A stretch of DNA of 12,916 nucleotides from Pavlovales sp. CCMP2436 (GCA_026770615.1 MU631319.1:197475-210390); one strand, 5' to 3'. Positions 1 to 7,481 are shown, numbered from the stretch's first letter. Notes: generated from the letters alone by a model not told the origin. Numbers and translations are program-made.

Positions 1-164
1 ATTTGGACTCATTCTTCATGAATTGATGTTCTGCTATTCTCATTTTTTTTTTGGTTCTTAGGCGCGCCGGTGTTTACACCGCCTTGGCACCAGGATGTTG
101 GAGCGGTGAGAATCTCGCTAGACGCGCTTGGGACAGATGATCTTCCCTTCGTTCGGTGGGGCCT

Positions 165-255
165 TTTTTATGTCACTCTCTCTTTTTATGTCACTCTCTC
201 TTTTTATGTCACTCTCTCTTTTTATGTCACTCTCTCTTTTTATGTCACTCTCTCT
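165..255. repeat. 18-bp tandem repeat, five units
   Basis: The core ATGTCAC recurs exactly every 18 bases at 170, 188, 206, 224 and 242, separated by TCTCTCTTTTT. Because 18 is a multiple of three, both strands stay open across it and give spurious repetitive peptides. On the minus strand it is an AAAAAGAGAGTGACAT repeat lying beyond the 3' side of the retrotransposon remnant, so it could be a simple-repeat tail, but that link is inference. Confidence 0.9.
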
Positions 256-922
256 ATCTATCGCGTGTGTGATTTGATTTGGTTTGGTTTTTTTTGATTT
301 GATTTGATGTCCTCTCATACACACTTCAGCGCCATTGGCGTTTGGGTGGTGGCCTCATGATGTTATCTGCTCAAGTGGAAGATTGCGTGTGTGCAAGCAT
401 TTATCGACTGATCTCAGTGACGCGTGGCTGCTGAAGCCAGGTCTGTGTAAATATCTAGAAATACGTCCATCCCCTGACAGGTCTCCACATGGCCCAAGCG
501 TTGCGAGAACACTCGAATCAAGAGACATTAGCAGAGCACACGGATACCGTCCCCACCACTGAGGCTGATCAGACACACGACAGTCGACGGCTCTCTGACT
601 GACGCGCTGACCGGCCGCTGCTGCTTCTCGCTCGTCTCAAAATGCAGCTCGCCTGCGCACATGCCGCACCTGTAGCACATAATAAACAGACAAATAAACT
701 CCGGCAGCCTGTATCCCACCGTGTGATTCTTGTCCACGAGGGGCAGGAATAATACGGTGGGGGGCTTATTGTGGCCCCGGTCTACCCCACGCCCTCAGGA
801 GGGTGGGCCTTGGGCTCGATATGTTGGGGTGTTTTTTCGTAGCATTGTTCTTCTCTCTTGCGCTTGTGGCGCGACTCTGCCGGCGTGGCTTCGGGGCATT
901 GTCCCTCTCTCTTCCTGCGCTT
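256..922. other. no gene assigned
   Basis: This stretch holds only short open frames on either strand. The least implausible is a 37-codon ATG frame at 489-602 (plus; starts MAQALREHSNQE), which has no supporting motif and could be a lone exon or chance. Two AATAAA motifs lie near 680-697 on the plus strand. From about 730 rightwards the base composition becomes G/T-rich like the retrotransposon remnant that follows, so its 3' untranslated part may begin here on the minus strand. Confidence 0.4.
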
Positions 923-1357
923 TTAACGCGTCGCTGCTGGCTGCTGGGGTGTGTGGGTCTGTGTCGCTGCTTTGGGCCGCACGGATGAGCGCAAAACACG
1001 GTGGCGTGGGGCTCTGGTGGCGGTCGTTCCGCTGTTGTCTGTGGGGAGCCGCGTCGTACGAGTCCGCTTCTGTTCCACGAACGACTGTTGTGTCTGGTCC
1101 GGCTCCATGGGTGGTGGGTAAGTCTGGTTGACTTCCAGTGGGCGTTTGGATGAACGCAATATGCGCGGGTGAGAAGGTGCCGGCATGTCCTCGGCTGCTG
1201 TGATGTGAGCGCCCGCTGCTTGTGGCGCCGGTGGGCCGGGCGGAGTTGGTCGCTGTGGAGTGGCCGGCTTAGGCTGTGGTGTGTCGGGCCTGGCTCGGCT
1301 CTGTGAGCGTTTGCGTGGTGGGCTTGCTGTGATCTTTGTGTAGCGAGGCGGGTGTAT
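923..1357 (-). pseudogene. duplicated tail of the LINE-like ORF, out of frame with it
   Basis: An open minus-strand frame runs from just after a TGA at 1358-1360 to a TAA at 923-925. Its first half repeats the end of the neighbouring 326-residue frame at protein level: PPRKRSQS against PPRKRAQS, KPATPQRPTP against KPATPQMPTP, and LRSSKRP against LRSSKRP. A third, more diverged box (LRSSVRP) lies at about 984-1004. It is shifted by one base relative to the first copy, so it cannot be read through from it without a frameshift or splicing. An in-frame ATG exists at 1186, inside the duplicated part, but nothing suggests it is used. Confidence 0.45.
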
Positions 1358-1640
1358 TCACTGTTGATGCCTCGGGGGTCTATGGCTGTTCCCCTTCCGT
1401 AGGTGGTGCGGTGAACTGGCAGGCTTCCACTGGCCGTTTGGATGAGCGCAATGTGCGTGTGTGCGTGGGTGGCGTGGCCACACTTGGTGCGATGGGTGCG
1501 GCCGTTGTTTGTGGCCCTGGGGGGATGACTGGTGTTGGCATCTGTGGTGTGGCCGGCTTAGGTGTGGCGGTGGAGTGCCGCTGGCGTGTGGCGGGCGTGG
1601 CTTGGCTCTGCGCCCGTTTGCGTGGCGGCCTTGATGTGGG
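1120..1640. repeat. imperfect ~292-bp tandem duplication
   Basis: Plus-strand landmarks recur about 292 bases apart. The box reading GGATGARCGCAAT occurs in the 1139-1159 copy and in the 1431-1451 copy; GGCCGGCTTAGG occurs near 1262 and 1552; CGTTTGCGTGG occurs near 1309 and 1614. Spacing grows from 292 to 305 along the copies, so small indels have accumulated. The duplication lies within the tail of the LINE-like frame and explains the repeated protein boxes. Confidence 0.75.
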
Positions 1641-2360
1641 CGCGTGAAGCATGGTTGGCGAGGCCGCTGGTGGCGTGCGGTCAAGATTTTGCTGTGTGGC
1701 TGCCTGTTCGCGCTGGTGTGGCTCACCCCGTATGGCCTCGAGGCGGACTCTGGGTATCGGGTTGTGTGACGTTGCACGCACGGGCGGTGGGGGGGGTGGC
1801 CGTTGTGTGGCTCGTCGTCCGTCCCTCTGCTGCAGCTGTGTGTTGGTCCGCGTGGTTGTGATTGTCGATGGTCGGTTCGTGTCTTTTTCGGCTGCTTTCT
1901 CAGCTGCCTGGGCGGCCCACATAGCTATCTTGAACTTATGTGCGTCATGTACGGATATTTTGTCCTTAGTTACCGCTGTGGACGTCTCAATCGCGGCTTT
2001 GCGTAGCGTGCGCATCTCGAGGCTATGGTGTAAGAGTATGAGGTGCAGGTCGCCCAGCTTGGGGGCTTCACCCCCGCTCTCTTTCTTGAGTTCATCCTTG
2101 ATGCTCATCCCGATCTGTCCTGAGTAGTAATCTGGTCTTGTCATCATGCGCTTGGTCAGTGTAGTAGCTATTGGGTTTCCTAGGCGCAGTGCCAGCTTGG
2201 CGCAGAGTGCGCCGTGGAGGTCGTCCCGGTGCTTTTTTGTCGCCCAGCACTCATGGTATAGGTGGTGTTTGGTGTCTAATGGGCCAGGTGCCTTGCATAC
2301 GGGGCAGGTGAGGGCCATCGTCTCGGGTTTCCCGTTAATATTTAACACAGTTGTGGCCAT
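1380..2360 (-). CDS. LINE ORF2 C-terminal fragment with CCHC zinc finger
   Basis: This 326-residue frame (ATG at 2360, TAG at 1380-1382) begins with a short lead and then CPVC at residues 19-22, H33 and C38, a C-x2-C-x10-H-x4-C arrangement. That spacing matches the zinc finger following the reverse transcriptase in many non-LTR retrotransposons, thought to help bind the element RNA or target DNA; it is wider than a retroviral gag knuckle. Residues about 40-165 are charged and probably helical. The rest is Pro/Thr/Arg/Gln-rich and probably disordered, ending with an LRSSKRP box near the C-terminus. Eight further codons are open upstream of the ATG before a stop, so the ATG may only be the first methionine of a truncated frame. 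The LINE assignment rests on the finger and context, not on a reverse transcriptase domain. Confidence 0.5.
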   Translation of the reverse strand: MATTVLNINGKPETMALTCPVCKAPGPLDTKHHLYHECWATKKHRDDLHGALCAKLALRLGNPIATTLTKRMMTRPDYYSGQIGMSIKDELKKESGGEAPKLGDLHLILLHHSLEMRTLRKAAIETSTAVTKDKISVHDAHKFKIAMWAAQAAEKAAEKDTNRPSTITTTRTNTQLQQRDGRRATQRPPPPPPVRATSHNPIPRVRLEAIRGEPHQREQAATQQNLDRTPPAASPTMLHAPTSRPPRKRAQSQATPATRQRHSTATPKPATPQMPTPVIPPGPQTTAAPIAPSVATPPTHTRTLRSSKRPVEACQFTAPPTEGEQP

Positions 2361-2460
2361 CCCCGGGTGCTCGGCTGCCCACGGTTACTACCGAAATTTT
2401 AAATCGTAATTGGTCAAAAACCAGTTTACAGCTTACAGTACTTACTACTTATCGCCTCAA

Positions 2461-2494
2461 TTTGTGAATACCCCGCCGGCGGGGTATTCACAAA
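2461..2494. other. perfect 34-bp palindrome
   Basis: Seventeen bases (TTTGTGAATACCCCGCC) are followed directly by their exact reverse complement, with no spacer; the symmetry breaks at the next base on each side. It could extrude as a hairpin or bind a symmetric protein dimer. It lies about 75 bases beyond the broken 5' end of the LINE-like fragment. Two inverted element ends joined head to head would look the same. Function unknown. Confidence 0.9.
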
Positions 2495-2599
2495 GAACAG
2501 AGTTCTGGCTCCAGCAGTTGCTGCTTTCCAATGCAAACCCAGCAACCAGCTTGTTTTTATGCAAGGGGGGTTCTGGCTGGCGGTGTGACAAATCATCAA

Positions 2600-2654
2600 G
2601 CTGATCTTAGCGCTCCGACGCAGGCTCCGACGTGCTACGCCGAAGTGGGGAGCT
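2600..2654 (-). repeat. 55-bp dispersed repeat, copy A
   Basis: Read on the minus strand, this stretch matches 6605-6659 on the plus strand at 52 of 55 positions, so the two copies are inverted relative to each other. The unit runs from AGCTCC through CACTTCGGCGTAGC to GCTAAGATCAGC. Similarity stops abruptly on both sides. It may be the conserved end of a small mobile element; no target duplication was found. Confidence 0.8.
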
Positions 2655-2799
2655 TATATTATGCAGGGCATAGTCGCTTGTAGATAGCTCGTTCACCACC
2701 CATCTGATCGAGCCTCCCCCCCCCCCCTCCCAGCTTATTCTTATTATTAGCGGCTCAGCATGGTTCAACAGGTTGTGTTCACTCATAGACTTGGTCGAC

Positions 2800-3030
2800 G
2801 CCCCCCCCTCCAATTATAATACCATAGCTGGCTGCTTCTAATTCCCCCCCCCTCCAATTATAATACCATAGCTGGCTGCTTCTGATCCCCCCCCCTCCAA
2901 TTATAATACCACAGCTAACTATTTCTAACCCCCCCCCCTTCTCAATTATAAGTCCACAGCTGGCTGCCTCTAACGCCCCCATCCTCCAAATTATAATAAA
3001 TTATAATACCAAAGCTGGCTGCCTCTTATC
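2800..3030. repeat. C-rich ~43-bp minisatellite, five units
   Basis: Five units each consist of a run of 5-10 C followed by TCCAATTATAATACCATAGC and TGGCTGCTTCTAA. They begin near 2800, 2844, 2887, 2929 and 2976. The last has an extra AATTATAATAA block, and a more degenerate unit precedes the array at about 2703-2756. The C runs vary in length, as expected from slippage. The minus-strand open frame across it (residues such as GGGG and SQLWYYN) is a by-product of the repeat. Confidence 0.85.
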
Positions 3031-3300
3031 GGTCGGGACGGCACCTCGATCGTCGGCGAATTCCTGCTCCGAATTACGAGGTGTGACTGGGCTACGCGCA
3101 TCGGCACATCACCCGACACGGGGTTCTTGGCGCGCAGGCACATTGGCGGGAGCATCGACATTCTCGGAGACATCTTTGGAGGGAGAGAACCGCAGCATCA
3201 CGCAATTCCGCTGGCGCGCGTTTTGGATGAGGCGCCGGCGCCTGTCTCGTTGATCGCTCTGTCAACAGTGCAGGGGTTCGCGGGCAATAAGAAGCCGTAA
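3007..3300 (+). other. 97-codon open frame without ATG, possible exon or gene fragment
   Basis: The plus strand is open from just after a TAA at 3004-3006 to a TAA at 3298-3300 and contains no ATG in frame. From about 3031 the translation has a balanced, globular-looking composition (for example GEFLLRITRCDWATRIG and HIGGSIDILGDIFGG) unlike the simple repeats next to it. It could be a terminal exon whose acceptor lies in the minisatellite, or the tail of a decayed mobile-element gene. I do not recognise the family. Confidence 0.25.
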
Positions 3301-4546
3301 CGTTTTAGAAATTGAGCCTCATTTTGTGTGCCCTTCAATCGTCATCTAAGTAAATTATATCCACTGTTCGTATGTAATTTGCGCAAAAAAACTAAGCCTC
3401 GACCTAATAAAATGCTGCGCTTTTTTTTAATTATGCCCGCGACCCCTTAGAGTTAATCAGCGCGGATGTCAAATAGCAGAGTCTGTTATTTTGACCCTTG
3501 CCCAACTACGACATGCCTAACTAGTCGAGACGCGACTAGTTTCGCATATACACACAGAGAAGTGCACTAAAGCCTATAAAATGGTAGCTGAACTAGCTCT
3601 TAGCGATGCCTTCCGGACACACTATTGAAAGAAATGCTATTTGACTGGTTTATCGAGTATTACAATTGTTTCCGCGGCTAATTGTTCCAATTATTCTAGA
3701 AAAATTCCTTTCCACATTCACACTTTTCCCGGGAATTTCACCGAATTTAGAGAGCTCTATTTCTCGCTCACGGCCTCTTTAAATCATTGTAACTCGTTGA
3801 GGTTTCCTTTGTTCACAAATTAGAATAAATTTTAATCACGATTATTTTTTGCCCAGTGTGGCGCTTAAGCATATAATTTATGGACCATGAATTATTCCGC
3901 TCTAGACCCCTCATCGTCCTCGGTTTATAACGACGTCACTCCGGAGAGTGAACCCGCCGTGCCAGCAGGCACTTTTAGCTGCGCATCCATTCAGCTGTTG
4001 GGCCATCACTGACAAAAATACATCTTCGAGTTGCCGAACGCGCCCTGGTCCACTCCAACTCCTCTTCGCCGCCACCGTCGTCCTTGTGCCGATGTCGCCC
4101 TCGTCCAGCCAGCCGCCCACGTTCGCCGTACATCTCAGCTGCCAAATCCGTCTTCTCCGCTGCCAAATCTGCCGCCGTCCACGCCCCCACCTCCGTCACT
4201 CCGCACCCCCACTCCCACTCCACCCCCCTCCCCCCTCAACCACACACACACACACACCCCAGCTCACTCACTTCCGCCGCATCCTTTTCTCTTGTTGGAC
4301 TCCGTCATTAGATATGGGATACATTTCAACCCAACTCTGATACTCAGTGACAGCACGGACAGTACCTCGCCATGCTTTAGCGCCTGCCTGCAGCTCGATA
4401 ATTTGGACTGTGAACTCTTGATGGGTGTGCTGCTCATGCTGATACCATCGCCAAAAAACGGGTGCATGCCCAAACATATTAAAAACCCGTTAACTAACTT
4501 GCGTGCATGTGGCTAACGCGAGTGGCTCCGAATTTGCGCAGTGGGC
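3301..4546. other. no convincing gene; AT-rich then C-rich spacer
   Basis: From 3301 to about 3900 the sequence is AT-rich with short frames only. It holds an 8-bp inverted repeat (AACTAGTC at 3519-3526, GACTAGTT at 3534-3541) and a TATAAAA at about 3576. From 3950 to 4300 the plus strand becomes C/CT-rich with a (CA)n tract at about 4237-4258. The overlapping plus frames there (Pro/His/Thr-rich) and the minus frame look like composition artefacts. A real exon cannot be excluded, but no splice pair with matching phase was found. Confidence 0.4.
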
Positions 4547-4878
4547 ATGCGCGAGCGGCTTCAGGTACAGCAGGCAAACGCGCAGGTGGCTAAGGCTGCT
4601 GCGGCACACGCGGCTAAACAGCCGCGGAGGCGATAGCTGAGGCGGCTGCAGCAGTAGCTGCTCAATTTGCTTCTGCAGCTGCTGCTGTGGCTGCTGCAAA
4701 GTGCGCCGGAGTGGAAGCCGACCTTGCCGAAGAGTGCAAGCGCAACAAGGACCTCGCACGCGTCAACGAGGACCTCGCGCACGTCAACGAGAACCTCGCG
4801 CGCGGACAAGAGGACCTCGCGCGCATCTTTTATCGGGACAAGGCGCGCCGGTCGAGCACGCTAGCCCTCCAAAAATGA
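4547..4878 (+). pseudogene. Ala-rich coiled-coil ORF broken by a one-base frame shift
   Basis: From ATG 4547 the frame reads MRERLQVQQANAQVAKAAAA and stops at TAG 4634-4636. The frame one base back is open from 4618 to TGA 4876-4878 and continues the same kind of protein: an Ala-rich helix, then repeats of the form DLARVNE, DLAHVNE, NLARGQE and DLARIFY with heptad-like spacing. The two frames overlap at 4618-4636. The sequence there (GCTAAACAG) does not fit a standard -1 slippery heptamer, and no GT-AG pair is visible, so a single-base indel is the simplest reading. Whether the break is in the genome or a sequencing error cannot be told here. Its 3' end overlaps the convergent ORF by 18 bases. 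Family unknown. Confidence 0.45.
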
Positions 4879-5430
4879 GGCCCAGACGATGTTTTTGGGG
4901 TATTTTAACTCCGCCTTCGCGCGCAACTCCGCCTCCTTGATCTCCTTGTCCTGCTGCCGCGCCACCTTATCGATCTCCTTTAGCCGCTTGGTATCCGCGT
5001 TCTCCGATTCACGCTCTTGCACACGCTCGAGCGCGTTGTTGAGCTCCAACGAGCCGGCGAGGCCCTCCGAGATCTTCTGCTGGTCTCCAGGCTTGCATTT
5101 ACCGCACCCCGCCTCGCGCATTTTGAAGATTTCCTCGTTCTGGAGAGTGGGGAGATTTGGTTCGCTGTTCCTGACCATTCTGCACCTCGTGCCATTCTGC
5201 TTCAGGTCGGCCTTGACGAGCGCGAACGCCACGTCATACTGCACCTCCTTCTTGCGCGCCTCGGCCTTGTTGAGGCTCATCTCCGCCTTGCTCTTCGGGT
5301 TGGCGATGAGGCTCTGCGCGCCCCCCTGGACGCGCTTCTTCGTGACCTTGCGTACGCCCGCGGGCGCGCCCGCGTGCGCGCCCAGGTGCGCCCCTGCGCC
5401 CACAGGCGGCTCGCTATGCGTCGGCGCCAT
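4861..5430 (-). CDS. uncharacterised 189-aa charged coiled-coil protein
   Basis: A single uninterrupted frame runs from ATG 5428-5430 to TAG 4861-4863. Residues 1-30 are Gly/Ala/Pro/His-rich, 30-65 are basic (KVTKKR, KSKAEMSLNKAEARKK), and about 120-180 are rich in E, K, R and L with heptad-like spacing (ERVQERESENADTKRLKEID). This predicts a basic N-terminal half and a C-terminal coiled coil, so dimerisation or nucleic-acid association is possible but unproven. The pair C-G-K-C near residues 115-118 is not enough for a zinc site. On the minus strand a TTTATAG box lies 75-80 bases upstream of the ATG. It is convergent with the broken coiled-coil ORF and divergent from the HNH ORF. No family recognised. 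Confidence 0.5.
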   Translation of the reverse strand: MAPTHSEPPVGAGAHLGAHAGAPAGVRKVTKKRVQGGAQSLIANPKSKAEMSLNKAEARKKEVQYDVAFALVKADLKQNGTRCRMVRNSEPNLPTLQNEEIFKMREAGCGKCKPGDQQKISEGLAGSLELNNALERVQERESENADTKRLKEIDKVARQQDKEIKEAELRAKAELKYPKNIVWASFLEG

Positions 5431-5803
5431 CGGGCGACGACCTAGCGGGTTAGGACGGGCTTGCGGTGTATTTGATTGGAAGACCTTTCACCGCGTTTGA
5501 TCCTGGTCTATAAAGAAACCGCTCCAAATAAAATACCCACCGCTCCAAAATACTCACATACACTGATAACTATATTTATGCATGCCCAAGGAAATTAGCG
5601 GAGCTTGCGGATGCAGAGGATTTAATATAAGTTGCAACGTAACTAGCTCTTGATCTCCGCGATGCATCAGCAACCTGTCAAATGCATTATAATGGGTGTT
5701 AGTAGGCATGTTTATTACGGAGTGATATACTTCATGTTAATTAGTTATTCGCTAAGCATGCTGGTTAGTTATTGATTTCGCGCGCCAACCCGCCTAAATC
5801 AGG
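5431..5803. promoter_or_regulatory. divergent intergenic region, probable promoters
   Basis: These 373 bases separate the divergent starts of the 189-aa ORF (minus) and the HNH ORF (plus). The region is AT-rich between two GC-rich coding regions. TATA-like boxes are CTATAAAG at about 5509-5516 (TTTATAG on the minus strand) and ACTATATTTA near 5569, with AATATAAG near 5625. CCGCTCCAAA occurs twice (about 5520 and 5541). Transcription starts cannot be fixed from sequence. Confidence 0.3.
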
Positions 5804-6631
5804 ATGAGCGCGGGCAAGGTGCGCAAGGGTGCCTGCATGTTCACGGTCCTCGAGGTGCCCGACTCCGACGTCGAGGGCATCTCCGACGAGGAAGACCTCC
5901 TGCTCGTCAAGCGCCCTGCCGAGCTCGCTGCTGCCGCTGAAGACGACGCGTCGGCCACGCTCTCGCGGACCCTAGAGGTCCACGGCCTGCCGCCCGTCGC
6001 CATCCAGAGGGGCCGCGTCCGTGGCCTCAATCCGAAGGTCCCCGAGGAGGAGCTCACGCACGTGCAGAAGATGCAGCGGAATGGCAATGAGAACATGTCA
6101 GAGAAGAGGCGGGAGGGCGGCTTATGGGACCCCAACGTGGACGGGGGCGGCATCCTGCAGGTCAGCAGCGCGATTCGCACCTACACGCTCGGCCACATCT
6201 GTCGGCACAAAGGCCCGTACGGCAAGTACCTCGGCGTCGCTGATCTGCCATGGCTCGTGAAGATGCTCAACGCCCTCAAGGACACCGATGGCTACTCGTG
6301 CTGCGAGCTCTCAGGCATCCGCTTCACCTGGAACAGCGAGGGCGAGTGGCCCTTCTCGCTCAACCGCATCGATAACAAGGACCCGAGTCACGCCGAGACG
6401 AACGTGGAGCTGCTTGCCGCGCGCTGCAACGCGTTTGAGCGCAAGAGCTACGGCGCGACGGACCTGTGCACGATGTTCACGGACATGTTCAAGCAGATGC
6501 TACGCGAGCTCACCGAGCCGACCCTCGTGCTCGCTCGGAGCAAGTCAACGACGAGGAATGACCAAAGCTTGATCGTTGCTAGATGTATATACTCTACTTC
6601 TACCAGCTCCTCACTTCGGCGTAGCGCGTAG
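5804..6631 (+). CDS. HNH-nuclease-like protein
   Basis: This is a 275-residue intron-free frame from ATG 5804 to TAG 6629-6631. Residues about 165-210 carry the pattern C167-x3-G171, then S185-L-N-R-I-D-N191, H196, N200 and N209. It corresponds to the 'SxxRIDN...H...N...N' core of HNH endonucleases found in phages, large DNA viruses, mobile introns and many algal genomes. These enzymes cut DNA with one metal held by a beta-beta-alpha fold. The first canonical histidine appears to be replaced (N187 in NRID), so activity is uncertain. Residues 15-50 are acidic (DSDVEGISDEED) and 80-105 charged; 130-165 may be a substrate-binding part. The last ~15 residues are encoded inside a 55-bp dispersed repeat that supplies the stop codon, so the native C-terminus has probably been replaced. 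Likely a mobile-element or horizontally acquired gene; this is inference. Confidence 0.6.
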   Translation: MSAGKVRKGACMFTVLEVPDSDVEGISDEEDLLLVKRPAELAAAAEDDASATLSRTLEVHGLPPVAIQRGRVRGLNPKVPEEELTHVQKMQRNGNENMSEKRREGGLWDPNVDGGGILQVSSAIRTYTLGHICRHKGPYGKYLGVADLPWLVKMLNALKDTDGYSCCELSGIRFTWNSEGEWPFSLNRIDNKDPSHAETNVELLAARCNAFERKSYGATDLCTMFTDMFKQMLRELTEPTLVLARSKSTTRNDQSLIVARCIYSTSTSSSLRRSA

Positions 6632-6659
6632 GAGCCTGCGTCGGAGCGCTAAGATCAGC
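6605..6659 (+). repeat. 55-bp dispersed repeat, copy B
   Basis: This is the inverted partner of 2600-2654, identical at 52 of 55 positions. It contains the stop codon of the HNH-like ORF (6629-6631). GCTCCT and AGGAGC inside it could pair as a 6-bp stem; the other copy keeps five of the six pairs. Together with the following ~100 bases it fills the gap between the HNH ORF and the convergent multi-exon gene. Confidence 0.8.
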
Positions 6660-6767
6660 CTGACTTGAACTTGAAACGTACCGCCAGCCCGAACCCCCCT
6701 ACATTAATATACTCTATACTGTGTAGTATCTTGGCCGCGAGAGTTGGACTCCCGCCGCGATGTACGA

Positions 6768-7481
6768 TCACCGCTCGATGAAGTCGGCGAGCGAGCCCTC
6801 CGAGTCGGAGTCGCCCGCTGCGGCGTCGGCGTCGTGCTCCTCGTCGCTGATGATAGACTGCTCGCTGCCGTCCGCCGACTCGCCGGCGCTCTCGCCGCCC
6901 GACTCCCCCGAGCCGCTGCCGGAGTCCTCCGCCGCCGACTGCTCGGACCCAGATGCCGAGGCAGAGCCGACCCCTTCCGAGGCGGGCGCAGCGCACCCCC
7001 CGGACACGCCGGCTATGCGGCTGGCCTTGGCCTTGCGGCGCGCACGCAGGACAGCCTCGAGCTCGTCCAGACTGCTCGCAGGCGAGCGCACCGCCTCACC
7101 GTCGCTCCCCGCCCCGGCGCCCTCCTCCTCCGAGCCAGAGCCAGAGTTAGCAGCGGACTCCTCGTCCTCCCCAGAGCCGCCAGCGATGAAGTCACCGAGC
7201 GAGCCCGCGTCCGAGTCGTCGTCGCTGCCGTCGCGCTCGCGCCTGCCGACGCCCCTGACGAAGCGCGAGTGCACAGTCGCGGCCTTCTTGGCGCGCGGCT
7301 GCTTGGTGGTGCCGTCGCCGCCTTGAGCCGCCCCGGTGTGGTTGGAGTTGGTATTGCTGCGGGCCGCCTCGACTTTGGTGCTCGTTGTGGTTAGCTCGGC
7401 ACGTGACTGCGGCACTGGCCGAGACCGCGGCGGCGGCGTGGCCGTGGGCTCGGGCGAGCTCGTGGCGGGCGAGGCAGCAGT
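6768..7481 (-). CDS. exon 12: terminal exon, acidic Ser/Gly/Glu tail
   Basis: This exon has 237 codons and a TGA stop at 6768-6770. The acceptor is TTGTAACAG, with an in-frame TAA right before it. A Pro/Thr stretch leads to a basic patch (RAKKAATVHSRFVRGVGRRE), then DGSDDDSDAGSLGDFI. After a Ser/Gly/Glu-rich stretch containing one predicted helix (SSLDELEAVLRARRKAKASR), the protein ends DSDSEGSLADFIER. The paired acidic GSLxDFI motifs resemble short acidic motifs found in chromatin and DNA-repair proteins; that comparison is by appearance only. No AATAAA follows the stop within 100 bases. Confidence 0.65.
   Translation of the reverse strand, partial: TAASPATSSPEPTATPPPRSRPVPQSRAELTTTSTKVEAARSNTNSNHTGAAQGGDGTTKQPRAKKAATVHSRFVRGVGRRERDGSDDDSDAGSLGDFIAGGSGEDEESAANSGSGSEEEGAGAGSDGEAVRSPASSLDELEAVLRARRKAKASRIAGVSGGCAAPASEGVGSASASGSEQSAAEDSGSGSGESGGESAGESADGSEQSIISDEEHDADAAAGDSDSEGSLADFIER

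Larger units (their letters stand above)
923..2384 (-). mobile_element. 5'-truncated non-LTR retrotransposon (LINE) remnant
   Basis: The minus strand carries the C-terminal zinc finger and tail typical of a LINE ORF2, but no reverse transcriptase or endonuclease domain. An in-frame TAA stands at 2385-2387, just upstream of the surviving frame, and nothing coding is visible beyond it. Loss of 5' sequence is the usual fate of LINE copies, so I infer a dead insertion, rearranged by a tandem duplication in its tail. The exact element ends were not located: no target-site duplication or clear poly-A tail could be fixed. The boundaries given are those of the recognisable coding material. Confidence 0.5.

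Noticed and set aside
165..260. Hexapeptide repeat FYVTLS as a repeat protein.
   Set aside because: It comes only from an 18-bp DNA repeat that leaves several frames open; there is no coding context on either side.
730..1131. 133-codon plus-strand open frame.
   Set aside because: It lies opposite the retrotransposon tail, is Cys/Arg/Trp-rich and has no motif. The minus strand carries protein-level repeat conservation, so the plus frame is a shadow.
3975..4340. Pro/His/Thr-rich plus frames and a minus frame containing DLAAEKTDLAAEM as a gene.
   Set aside because: They follow from a CT-rich strand with a (CA)n run; no start context, splice pair or conserved motif supports either strand.
4613..4636. 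Programmed -1 ribosomal frameshift joining the two halves of the coiled-coil ORF.
   Set aside because: GCT AAA CAG does not match X XXY YYZ and no clear downstream pseudoknot is seen; a one-base indel is simpler.
6744..7394. Long plus-strand open frames, Ser/Pro- and Ala/Arg-rich.
   Set aside because: They are complements of the acidic Ser/Gly/Glu exon 12 on the minus strand, where GSLxDFI motifs and a phase-matched acceptor support coding.
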